Of a stretch of DNA of 17,500 bases, positions 7,463-17,008 are shown piece after piece; position 1 is the first letter of the stretch, and the number at the start of each line of letters is the position of its first letter. The position numbers and the translations under genes were made by a program. The notes under the pieces are model-generated. The model made no database searches. It saw nothing but the letters and a program-made list of their open reading frames with translations, and was not told the DNA's origin. The stretch comes from Neocallimastix lanati (nom. inval.) (Eukaryota > Neocallimastigomycota > Neocallimastigomycetes > Neocallimastigales > Neocallimastigaceae), in NCBI GenBank assembly GCA_016946835.1, contig JACVTC010000069.1:95001-112500 (forward strand), given 5' to 3'.

Positions 7463-8623
7463 TTACGAAGCATTGAAAGAATTATTAATACTAGAAAATG
7501 AATTATCTAAATAATTTTTAACAATACATTTACTATTTGAAATAGCTGGTGTAATATAAGCTGAAGCTGAAGTTGAAGTTGACGCTGAAGCATAGTTATA
7601 ATCTGTTTCCCCATAACGAGCATTAATAAAATTGATATATCCTTTATTTCCATAAGAATTTATATTATTAACATCATTCATTTCAACCACGTATTTATTA
7701 TTATTATTTGATGAATTTTTTACTGAATTATTTGATGAATAAATATCTTTATTTCTCGGAGATGAGGATAAAATATTGGATGAATTGTTACCGTGGTGGG
7801 AATTGGCACAATATTTAAAAACAATGGAATCAACTGCTAATATTAAAATTAAATTAGACACTATACAATGGAATGGAATGATAATATATGATGGTAGTAT
7901 ATTTTGGAATCTTTTTATATTAAATACAATAATTAAGATGGAAAGAATAAAACCGACTATATCAACGGTAATTAAAATAACATAACTTGAATGTTTGATA
8001 TGATTAGAAACATTAGATTTAAACAATTGTTGCTTTTTATGTGTTTTAACTAAATAAAGAATAGAAATGGTACAAATTAAATCTGAAAAAGCAAATACTA
8101 TACAGGAATAGCCATGTATTGAATTAATTTTTTCATCGGTTAAGTAGCCATTCATCATACGATTATATCCAATATCCAATCTGAAAAAGAAAAATGGGAT
8201 ACCGAGAGCAATAACAGTATATCTAATTACTTTACCAATTCTTTTTCTTGAAAGAGCTTCCATCTTAATTAAATTTAAGATTGGAACAGCGTATTGAGAA
8301 ATAGTCCAAAAAATTTCATTTATAAGGAAAGGGATCACACGATAGCTTTTATTGTTTTGACTTTCTTCACATATAAAAGCCACAGTTGCATTTTCTATTA
8401 TACTGGCTAGAAAACTTGCTAAAGAAGCGTAGAATAAAATCTTCCAGTATTTTCCATTTCCTATTTTTACATACATAAAGCTTACTACGATGAATTGTAT
8501 AATATTTGCATAGAAATAAGAATCTTGAAATTGAATAAAAAATCCTTGAATTATATTTTCATAGTGTTTACCATAACAGGTTCCAGTAAATTCAGAATAT
8601 CTATCTAATTTTATCTGATTCAT
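7463..8623 (-). CDS. Seven-helix membrane protein with Asn/Ser-rich tail (GPCR-like)
   Basis: An intact single-exon gene of 386 codons ending in TAA. The ATG is preceded by a run of A on the coding strand, as usual for starts in such genomes. Seven hydrophobic segments lie at about residues 36-52, 62-84, 96-118, 133-149, 172-192, 213-235 and 245-269. Positive charges cluster between helices 1 and 2 (K53, K58, K61), 3 and 4 (residues 120-134) and 5 and 6 (residues 193-211). By the positive-inside rule the N-terminus is outside and the C-terminus in the cytoplasm, the topology of G-protein-coupled receptors. Residues 273-386 are a low-complexity tail rich in Asn and Ser, including an Ala-Ser-Thr run near residue 345. 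I recognise no DRY, NPxxY or other class signature, so ligand and signalling partner are unknown. It could be a lineage-specific sensory receptor, or a transporter-like membrane protein. Gene and topology are well supported; receptor function is an inference. Confidence 0.85.
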   Translation of the reverse strand: MNQIKLDRYSEFTGTCYGKHYENIIQGFFIQFQDSYFYANIIQFIVVSFMYVKIGNGKYWKILFYASLASFLASIIENATVAFICEESQNNKSYRVIPFLINEIFWTISQYAVPILNLIKMEALSRKRIGKVIRYTVIALGIPFFFFRLDIGYNRMMNGYLTDEKINSIHGYSCIVFAFSDLICTISILYLVKTHKKQQLFKSNVSNHIKHSSYVILITVDIVGFILSILIIVFNIKRFQNILPSYIIIPFHCIVSNLILILAVDSIVFKYCANSHHGNNSSNILSSSPRNKDIYSSNNSVKNSSNNNNKYVVEMNDVNNINSYGNKGYINFINARYGETDYNYASASTSTSASAYITPAISNSKCIVKNYLDNSFSSINNSFNAS

Positions 8624-8790
8624 TTTTTTTTTTTTTTAAATACTATATATATAATAATTTTCTTTATTTTTATTTTTTTACTTATTTTTATTTTTTTTCT
8701 TATTTTTATTTTTCTTATTTTTATTTTTATTTTTCTTATTTTTATTTTTATTTATATTTATATTTTTTTTTATTTTTATATTATAATTTT
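8624..8790 (-). promoter_or_regulatory. T/A-tract promoter region of the seven-helix gene with a minisatellite
   Basis: Directly upstream of the minus-strand ATG is a homopolymer run (A on the coding strand). An irregular tandem array of TTTTTATTTTTC-type units follows at about 8668-8760, with unit lengths varying around 15-21 bases. Poly(A/T) tracts upstream of genes often exclude nucleosomes in fungi, so a promoter role is plausible. No specific factor site is recognised. Confidence 0.4.
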
Positions 8791-9390
8791 ATAAGTATAT
8801 ATATCTTTAATTATTATTACTATTATTTTTAAATTATTTTACTAATAATTATTCCTTTATATAAATAATTTTTATACAAAGGAATAAACTTTTTATATTT
8901 AATTTTTTTTTCTTTTTATATTTATTTTAAAATAAAAAGATTATTCTTGTATTTATATATTGTTTGAATATATATATACATACAATCTAACAATATTTTT
9001 TTAAAAAAAAAAAAAAAATTGGCCTATTAATTAAGTATTTTTAATAATGTTTAAAATTTATCCATAGTTTAAAACTGAATAATTTTAAATAATATTTTTT
9101 TAATTAAAAATGATAGAATTTTTTATATTAAATAATAAATCATTTTTTTAATTAAAAATTGAAATTTTATGGTAAATATAAGAAAAGTCAACATTTTAAT
9201 ATAAACAGATGAACTAATAAAAAATATTAATATAAATAATTAATATAAAAAACAGAAATTGAAAAATATTTTAATGTTTAATATTTGTAATATTTAAATG
9301 AGAATCGTTATTTCAGTGATAAAATGATTTAAACGATATGATATATATTATTAAGTAATAATATATTATATATATAATTTTTTATTTATT

Positions 9391-9524
9391 CTTCTTCTTC
9401 TTCTTATTATTATTTTTATATTATTCTCTAATATTATATAATTATCTTCTTCTTCTTCTTCTTCTTCTTCTTATTATTATTATTATTATTATTTTTTATA
9501 TTATTCTCTAATAATATATAATTA
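9391..9524. repeat. Tandem duplication of a CTT/ATT microsatellite plus flank
   Basis: Two units, 9391-9444 and 9446-9524, each start with a CTT run, continue with an ATT run, and end with the same flank, TTTTATATTATTCTCTAATA followed by TATATAATTA or a one-base variant. The second copy has longer CTT and ATT runs. This is segment duplication followed by microsatellite expansion. Confidence 0.75.
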
Positions 9525-10046
9525 CTTAAAAGAACTATTTTGATTAATATAGATCTTTAAAACTAATATTAATATTAATTTTGTTATTATCATTATTTAT
9601 TATAATATATATATATTGAAAATAATTTATTTATCATTGTTATTTTAATTTCTTTCTGTATAACTTTTAGATGGATATTATTTTATTACTTAAATTATTT
9701 TATATAATTAAATATTAGATAAAGATTTTATTTGTAAATAATAGTAATAATATATATATAATATATAATTAATCAAAAAAAAAAAGGATTGTTTTAATAT
9801 ATGATAAATTATATACAAAAGTTACATAAGTAATATTATGCTTCTAAAAGAAATAAAAATTAAAATTGTTAATAATATAATAATCCTATTGATTATATAT
9901 TATTTAAACAGTTTGTAAAATTTTTTTAAAAAGAAAATAGTTGTTAATATTTAAATATAATATTTAAGGATATTTTTTAATTCAAAGTATTTATTGTGTT
10001 AATAAAAAAAATTTTAACACTATTTCATTTACTTTTATATTTAAAA

Positions 10047-10052
<6 letters not shown>

Positions 10053-10088
<36 letters not shown>
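10053..10088. repeat. TA dinucleotide microsatellite
   Basis: About 17 perfect TA units. Able to form a self-paired cruciform and expected to vary in length. Confidence 0.9.
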
Positions 10089-10090
<2 letters not shown>

Positions 10091-10127
10091 AATTATAATT
10101 CTATATTTAAAATTAAGATTTAATTAT

Positions 10128-10129
<2 letters not shown>

Positions 10130-10172
<43 letters not shown>
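10130..10172. repeat. T43 homopolymer
   Basis: Forty-three consecutive T bases as given. The true length may differ, because tracts like this are often misassembled. Confidence 0.85.
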
Positions 10173-10174
<2 letters not shown>

Positions 10175-10391
10175 CATTATATTATAATTTGTTATTGTTA
10201 ATACATACTTATCTTTTGATTTATTAATTTTTTTTTTTCTAACATATATTATATATTGGAACTAATTTAGTCATTATTGTGTTATTTTAATTTCTCTCTG
10301 TTTAACTTTTATGTGTATAATATTTTATTATTCAAATTATTGTATGCAGATATAAAATATATATTTTTTATTAGAGTGAAACTAAGAAAGG

Positions 10392-10427
<36 letters not shown>

Positions 10428-10436
10428 AATAATTAA
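10392..10436. repeat. A45 homopolymer
   Basis: Forty-five consecutive A bases after AAGG. It could be the tail of an old retroposed copy, but no duplicated target site or identifiable body is seen upstream. Confidence 0.85.
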
Positions 10437-10862
10437 ATAATTAAAACATTAATAATATAGAAAGATAAACAATTATATATATGAAATATATGTTATATTA
10501 TAATTTATTATAAAATTTTCAAAATTTTCATTTTATTATAAACTTTTGTTCATTAATTATTTTATTAAAATTCTTATTAAGAAAATAGTAATGTAACATT
10601 TATTTCGTTAATAAATTTTTAAAAATTATTTAAAAAAAAAGATAAATAAAAAAAAAAAAAAAACAAAGCCAAACATTATTTTATTTATCTTTAAAATAAA
10701 ATATTAAATTACATATATATGTATGTATTTAATTATTTAATTATAATTTTTCAATATTTGATTGATAATTTATCCAAATTACTATAATATATATATATAT
10801 ATTATTTATATTTAAATTAAGGAAATAATTTTATTTTAGTATGAAAATAATAATGATATATA

Positions 10863-11280
10863 GAATCTTTCCAATTTTTATCCTTGTGCTTAATACTCTG
10901 AACTAACAAACGTAAAGTTTCCAGATTGACCTCACAACTACCCTCTGAATTTATATATGGAGATTTTCATCCTCCCAGTATATTTTTCCATATAAATGAA
11001 GTTGATATTCTCTCACCATGGTTAGTATTCCTTTTACTAGACTATATAATTGTTAGTGTAGAGAGCACTTGATCTGTAAGCAGATTAGAGTAGGTATTCC
11101 TCCATCGATGATGGTTTCAAGAGATCACTTAAAAGAAGTCAATGGTATAAAGTGGAATACAGAGAGTTTAGAGAGAGAACCACGACGCCGAAATGTATGG
11201 CAAAGAATCCAATAAGAGACCGATATACTTAAGTGAGAGACTGGAGGCCTTATTGTCCTCCTCTCTCGTTAATCTCAGTC
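10863..11280. other. GC-richer island of unknown nature: structured RNA or gene relic
   Basis: The island is clearly less AT-rich than everything around it and has sharp edges. It is dense in stems: ATTTATATATGGA (10949-10961) with TCCATATAAAT (10987-10997), ATCTG/CAGAT (11072-11076, 11081-11085), CCATC/GATGG (11102-11106, 11110-11114), GTATTCC/GGAATAC (11094-11100, 11154-11160), and a strong end hairpin GAGAGA-CT-GGAGG with CCTCC-TCTCTC (11235-11247, 11257-11267). An A run follows about ten bases after the last stem. On the other hand, broken but protein-like frames exist on both strands. Minus: LYSLVKGILTMVREYQLHLY, then after a frame change SCEVNLETLRLLVQSIKHKD. Plus: KVSRLTSQLPSEFIYGDFHP, and VGIPPSMMVSRDHLKEVNGI. 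None is recognised. Either a non-coding RNA gene or mobile-element body, or a decayed protein gene, would fit. Confidence 0.4.
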
Positions 11281-11295
11281 TAAAAAAAAAAAAAA

Positions 11296-12644
11296 GGATA
11301 TGAATTTTTTTTTTTTTTTTTTATTTTTAGAAAATAAAAGAAATAAAAGATAAAGTTATAAAAGTGAAATAAAAAATTTTTATATTATATTAAATATTCA
11401 ATATGCATATACATATACTATGAATAAAAATGTATACATATAATGATTTATTATGAAGATAATATTAAAAATATCATAACAGTATACTCAACAAATACAG
11501 AGATTATTGAATGTAAAAAGATACTAAAATATAAGCAAAATAATTATTAAACATGATATTGTTATAAATTTATATAAATATATAAATTGTTTGGTACATA
11601 AATTTATAATAATCTTTATAATCTTTATAATTTTTATTATTAAAAAAATATTTTTAAAGAAAATTATAGAAAGATTATAAACAAAATTATAGAAAGTACC
11701 ACAAATTTATGAAAAGAATGAATAAATACACGTGATAATTTTAATGATATGCGGGACTTTTATGTGCTACTAATTTTTAATAGTATCGTTATATTTAATT
11801 AACCTTTATTAATATATTTTAATTTATAAAACCCAATTAACCAAGGGTCATCTCTAAACTACAAATAAAGAAAAGTAGTTATTAGAAATCTTTATAATAA
11901 TTTAATTATTAATAATAATAAATATACATTTAAAATATATTATATCGGAGTATAGTATAATATATAATAAATATATATTAAAATAATAAATATAATAAAT
12001 ATAACTATATAATTCTTAAAATGAAAATAAGAATAATAAAGTTAAATATATAAGAATATAATTATATAATAAATATGAATATAATAAATAATATCAACTA
12101 TATATATTTAATTATAATTAAAATAACTAAAACTATTTCATTATATTATATATTATAATATATAGAAGTATTATGTATTTTTAATATAAATTTTAAAATA
12201 AATATGAATAGTTAAGTTATATATATAATAATATTCTTATTATATATATTTAGAAGAAATTAACTATTTAATTTAATATATTTAATATATTTCATATTAT
12301 AATGAATAATATATATAAATATTGAATAATATATGAATAAGAAATTATTTCAAATATTATTATTGACAAAAGAGATATAAATTTAATATTTAATAATTAT
12401 TATTAAATATACAAATATGTTGCTATACATATTTGTTTTATATCATTAATACTAAATAAATATTTTTTTTAAAAAATTTAATTAATTTCAAGTTTTTAAA
12501 AAATAAATTAATAAATAAAAATATACAAACTACACCAATAAAGTTTAAATCATATTATCATAAAAAAGAATATTCTAATCTTATAACTTAAATAGATATA
12601 TATAGATAATTAAATGAATTTATTAATTAAATAAATAAATAATT
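11296..12644. other. AT-rich intergenic spacer
   Basis: No gene seen. It starts with a T run (about 11306-11322) and is otherwise AT-rich without long perfect repeats. A slightly less AT-rich patch at about 11700-11880 contains CACGTGATAATTTTAATG and ACCCAATTAACCAAGGGTCA but no sustained open frame. Confidence 0.6.
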
Positions 12645-13273
12645 AAATAAATAATAAATAATAAATAATAAATAATAAATAATAAATAATAAATAATAAA
12701 TAATAAATAATAAATAATAAATAATAAATAATTGAATAATAAATAATAAATAATAAATAATAAATAATATTTAATAAATAATAAATAATAAATAATAAAT
12801 AATAAATAATAAATAATAAATAATAAATAATTAAATAATAAATAATAAATAATAAATAATAAATAATAAATAATAAATAATTGAATAATAAATAATTGAA
12901 TAATAAATAATAAATAATAAATAATAAATAATAAATAATAAATAATAAATAATAAATAATAAATAATAAATAATAAATAATAAATAATAAATAATTGAAT
13001 AATAAATAATAAATAATAAATAATTGAATAATAAATAGATAAATAATAAATTAAGAAATAATAAATAATAAATAATAAATAATAAATAATAAATAAATAA
13101 ATAAATAATAAATAATAAATAATAAATAATAATTAAAAAATAATAAATAATAATTAATAATAAATAATAAATAATAAATAAATAAATAAATATAAATATA
13201 GATAAATAATAAATAATAAATAATAAATAATAAATAAATAAATAAATATAAATATAAATAAATAAATAAATAT
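12645..13273. repeat. Heptamer AAATAAT tandem array, about 630 bp
   Basis: Long runs of the 7-base unit AAATAAT are interrupted by variants with an extra TTGAAT- or TTAAAT-type step and, toward the right end, by AAAT tetramers. The interruptions recur at irregular spacing, as in an array that grew by slippage and unequal exchange. Unit length 7 is not a multiple of 3 and all frames are rich in TAA, so it is not coding. Confidence 0.92.
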
Positions 13274-13650
13274 TTAATTTGATTTATTGTTTTGGAAGTT
13301 CAACTTATGATTCATGAAGTGGATTGTAGAATAATTTTATAAATTAATATAATTTAATAATCTTATTTAATTTGTATATTTTTAGGGTTGTACAAAATTC
13401 TCATATATAAATATATATTTTTTTATTAAAATTTAGAATATTCATTATATTGTTAATGTATTGAATAAATAAAATATTAAAAATATTATTTTAAAGGATA
13501 CAACAAACAACATAACAAAAATAAAAAAAAATTAATATTAATTCAATTATAATCAAAAATTGGAAATGAGAAGTTTCGAAAAAAAAAAAAGAAAAAAGAA
13601 AATTATTAAAGTTTATTAATTATTTAATTAATTATTGATTTATTAATAAA
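13274..13650. other. Spacer upstream of the syntaxin gene
   Basis: No gene supported. A less AT-rich patch at about 13291-13335 (TTTTGGAAGTTCAACTTATG and on) has no sustained frame. The segment presumably holds the promoter of the SNARE gene; no specific element stands out from the AT background. Confidence 0.5.
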
Positions 13651-13669
13651 ATGGTTCAACAAGAAAAAT
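13651..13669 (+). CDS. Candidate 19-nt first mini-exon of the syntaxin gene
   Basis: ATG GTT CAA CAA GAA AAA T (13651-13669) sits in a good start context (AAAATGG) and is followed by GTAAAT, the same donor used by two later introns of this gene. An acceptor TTTTCAG ends at 14061. Joining the two gives T+TA, TTA, AAG and then the ATG at 14070 in frame, extending the protein by nine residues to begin MVQQEKLLK. If the mini-exon is not used, the same acceptor could close an intron in the 5' UTR, or 14070 may simply be the start with no upstream intron. Confidence 0.4.
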
Positions 13670-14069
13670 GTAAATATTAAAAATAAAAAAAATAATAAAT
13701 ATAAAAAAATAGAAAAAGAAAAAAAAAAAAATTTTAAAAAAGAAAAAAAAAATTATAATATTACAAATAATAAAATATAATAATTATTATATTTATTAAT
13801 CATTAAATTTTATAAATAAAAATTTAAATAGAAGTTAAATTTAACAATTAACAATAATATATTAATATTATTATAAAAATTCAAATTTAAAAATATTGTA
13901 AATATTATATCATATATAAGAATATTTAAAGTTTAATAATATATATATATATATATATAAAATAAAATATTTAGTTTAATTATATACACATTAATTATAT
14001 TATTTTGAATATTTTATCATTTACATTTGAAATTCGTTTTATTTAAAAAATTAATTTTCAGTATTAAAG

Positions 14070-14477
14070 ATGAACAGAGATCGTTTAAATGATTTGAACA
14101 GTACTACTAATCGTAATAATTACGCTAATAGTTCACGCAATAATTACACAAACAGTCCACATAACAATTATGTAGATAGGCCTAGATACTATGGTCAGCA
14201 ACATAATAATGAAAGTTCATATAGCCCACGTAATAATAATAATAACAATAATAACAATAACAGATATGACCAACAAAATAATCATAATAATTATTCAAGT
14301 AATTCAAATAATAACTATTCTTCAGAAAATTCAAGATATAGAAATAAAGAAAATACGTCTGGTAATCTTTCTGATAGGGTAAGAATATAAATATAAAAAA
14401 TTTACAAATTTATTATTTAAATAAATATCCTATTAAATTTAATATATATTTTATTTATAATTATTATTATAATTTGA

Positions 14478-14531
<54 letters not shown>

Positions 14532-15855
14532 GACAATTTAAAAACATAATAGGTTAATAGCATAAATGTTGATATAAAAGAATTAGAAAATCTTATTGAT
14601 AGACTTGAATCCTTATACAATAAAAGTTATAATGAAGTAAGAATTAATGAAAATTCCGAAAATAAAAAAAGAATTTCTGAATTAGAAGAAAGAATTACAG
14701 GAGAAATTCAAGAAGTTACTAATCAATTAAAAAGTATGTTAAATATTATTTTAAAATAATTTATAAATTAATAACCATAGAAAAATATTAATGATATAAC
14801 ATAAAATTCTAATGAAATTTATTAAAAAAAAAACATAAAAAATAAAAATAAAAATAAAAATAAAAATAATTTTGAATATTTATAAATATTGATAGGTATA
14901 AAGAATGAAGCTGTAAGAATGACAAGTCCAACTGATAGAAAAGTGGTATTAAATCAAGTTACAAATACATCCAAAAGGCTAAGAGAAGTCTTCAATTCTT
15001 ATAATGATAAGAAAAAGAATTTCGCAGAACAAAAACGTAATAGAATGATTAGGCAATATCAAATTAGTATGTATTATATATTTTAATTAAATATTTCATT
15101 ATTATTATTGTTATTATTTTTATTATTCATTGTATAAATAATATTTATTAAAAATAATAAAAATTGTTAGTTTAATAGAAATATTAATTAATTATTCATG
15201 AAATATATATATAATTAATATATTAAAATTTTAGTTCATCAAGATGCTACTAAAGAAGAAGCAGAAAGATATGCTGATAGTAATCCAGGAGGAACATTAC
15301 AAGTAAATATTTAATTATTATATATATATATATATATATATTTTATATAAATCATTAAAATTAATAGTAATAATAATAAAAATTTAGTATTCTATGCTAA
15401 GCGGATCAAAAGCTGCTTATGATGAAGCTACTAGAACTCGTGAACAAATGGAACAAATCAATAAATCTATTAATGTAAATATGCCTATTAATATTAGAAT
15501 AATAATAATAATAATTATAATAATAATAATAGTAGTAATAATAACAACAACAGCAACAACAACAACAACAACAACAACAATAATAATTATAATAATAATA
15601 TTTATAATTTTTTTTTAAATAGGAATTATGTGATTTATTCCAAGATATGAATTATATGTTAACAACTCAAAATGAAACTATAGAAATTATTGAAGATAAT
15701 ATTGATACAGCTGAAGTACATGTTGATGAAGCATCTAAAGAGTTAATAAAAACTGTAGAAATCCGTAAAAGTAGTAGAAAGGTATTATAAGCCATTATTA
15801 TTATATAATTTGAAAATCTTTTCAAATTAATTATTATTATTAGTAGTGGTATTAA

Positions 15856-15892
<37 letters not shown>

Positions 15893-16122
15893 TAAAATAA
15901 TAATATTAATTATATATTTAAATATTTAAATATTTAAATATTTATTTATATATTTATTTATAACTTAAGAAACTCTGGATGATTACTGGTATAATAGCTG
16001 TTGTTTTACTTATTCTTATACTATTTTTGTATCCTAAAATTAAAGCTTTCTTTGATATGTTCAAAAGTGATGAACAGGAACAAACACAAGAACAGCAAGA
16101 ACAGCAATATCAGCAATATTAG
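14070..16122 (+). CDS. Syntaxin, plasma-membrane-type Qa-SNARE (seven exons)
   Basis: Qa-SNAREs on the target membrane assemble with other SNAREs to fuse vesicles. Exons: 14070-14378, 14553-14733, 14896-15066, 15235-15302, 15388-15474, 15623-15781, 15970-16122. Donors are GTAAGA, GTATGT, GTATGT, GTAAAT, GTAAAT and GTATTA; all acceptors end in AG. Joined they give about 375 residues in one frame. Residues 1-103 are an Asn/Ser-rich low-complexity extension. Residues 104-250 contain helical heptad-like sequence matching the Habc part of syntaxins, with the Sso1/syntaxin-1 signature RQYQI followed by DATKEEAERY (about 216-233). The SNARE motif lies mainly in exon 6 (about 262-325), with Q288 (TTQNETIE) as the zero-layer glutamine. 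KSSRKKLW leads into a membrane helix at about 328-347. Unlike most syntaxins, which end just after the helix, this one has about 28 more residues, the last part Gln-rich, which would lie in the lumen or outside the cell. AATAAA at 16138-16143 could serve polyadenylation. The exon-7 acceptor (TTAAG) is the least typical. Confidence 0.9.
14481..14527 (+). repeat. T47 tract in syntaxin intron 1
   Basis: Forty-seven T bases, ending 25 bases before the acceptor of exon 2 (14551-14552). On the sense strand it would act as an extreme polypyrimidine tract; a length of this size is prone to slippage. Confidence 0.85.
15497..15600 (+). repeat. AAT/CAA triplet repeats filling syntaxin intron 5
   Basis: Most of the 148-nt intron (15475-15622) consists of AAT triplets, then CAA triplets, then AAT again. 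Read through from exon 5 the frame is open for about 48 codons of Ile and Thr before TAA at 15616-15618, so retention would give a truncated, repetitive product without the SNARE core and membrane anchor. The splice sites on both sides support an intron. Confidence 0.8.
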
Positions 16123-16277
16123 TTATTTCTCATTATTAATAAAACTTTCATTAAAATCATTTAATAGCCAGTAATACAATAGAAGTAAAATTTAATTTTT
16201 TTTTTTTTTTAAATAAAAAGAAAAATTATATTTTACATATTAAATGAAATAGTTAAACAAACATAAAAATTTAATTA

Positions 16278-16334
16278 AAAACAAAACAAAACAAAACAAA
16301 ACAAAACAAAACAAAAAAAAAAAAAAAAAAAAAA
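16278..16334. repeat. AAAAC pentamer array followed by poly(A)
   Basis: Seven perfect AAAAC units (16278-16312) run directly into 22 A bases (16313-16334). Confidence 0.9.
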
Positions 16335-16352
16335 GTATACTTATAAAAAATA

Positions 16353-16384
<32 letters not shown>

Positions 16385-16459
16385 AAAAAAGATAAACAAT
16401 AAAAAATAAAAAGTATTTATTATATTAAATATATATATATATATATTAATAACAATTCT

Positions 16460-16507
16460 ATTCATAATAATATTCATAATAATATTCATAATAATATTCA
16501 TAATAAT
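16460..16507. repeat. Four exact copies of a 12-bp unit
   Basis: ATTCATAATAAT is repeated four times without a mismatch. An open frame over it on the minus strand (Met-Asn-Ile-Ile repeats) is a by-product of the repeat and not a gene. Confidence 0.9.
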
Positions 16508-16975
16508 TAGAATTATAATAATATAAATAAATAAAATAGAATTTAATTGTAAATAATTTACAAAAATATTCTGTTATTTAAATTTATCTAAATATCATTA
16601 TCATTAACAAAAATAAATATAATATTTTTTTTCTGAAGAGTATAAATATATATTTATATGAATAAATAATATATGATTTGTATATTGTTTAATAAAAAAT
16701 AATAAAAACTATTTTTAAATTTGAATCTATTATAATAATAAAATTAAAAACATATTATAATAAAATAAAAAAAAAAAAATAATAATAAAAATTATATATA
16801 CAATATAATAAATAAAATAAAATAAAATAAAAAATCTATTATTAAATGTATTGTTAGTATTTATATATATATTATATATGTAGAGTATAAATTTTATTTA
16901 AACTAAAAAAATATTTATATTTTTTTTTAAGTATATATAATAAATCTTATTTAATAGGATATAATTAATGTTAAT

Positions 16976-17008
<33 letters not shown>

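Larger units (their letters stand above)
9633..10340. repeat. Diverged dispersed repeat pair (9633-9700 and 10271-10340)
   Basis: Both copies contain TATTTTAATTTCT, CTGT, TAACTTTTA and then ATTTTATTA followed by CAAATTATT or a close variant. They differ by scattered substitutions and small insertions. Between them lie unique AT-rich sequence and two long simple repeats. They could be fragments of an old mobile element; nothing coding is visible. Confidence 0.45.
8791..10862. other. AT-rich intergenic spacer with duplicated repeat segments
   Basis: No gene is supported on either strand. The only open frame of any size, at 9996-10187, consists of TA and T repeats. Contents are listed separately: a duplicated CTT/ATT repeat unit, a dispersed 65-70-bp repeat pair, a TA run, T43 and A45. 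Confidence 0.65.

Noticed and set aside
7776-7985. Open frame of 69 codons on the plus strand
   Set aside because: It lies entirely inside the intact seven-helix gene on the minus strand and is its antisense shadow.
9996-10187. Plus-strand frame of Tyr-Ile and Phe runs
   Set aside because: Pure translation of TA and T simple repeats.
11027-11041. CCTTTTACTAGA resembling the U5 snRNA loop
   Set aside because: The flanking stem does not fit U5 and no Sm site follows at the right distance.
14191-14382. Second plus-strand frame inside syntaxin exon 1
   Set aside because: Out-of-frame reading of AAT repeats that gives Ile runs; the first frame joins properly to the SNARE exons.
14417-14620. Minus-strand frame with a long Lys run
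   Set aside because: Produced by the T47 tract of syntaxin intron 1.
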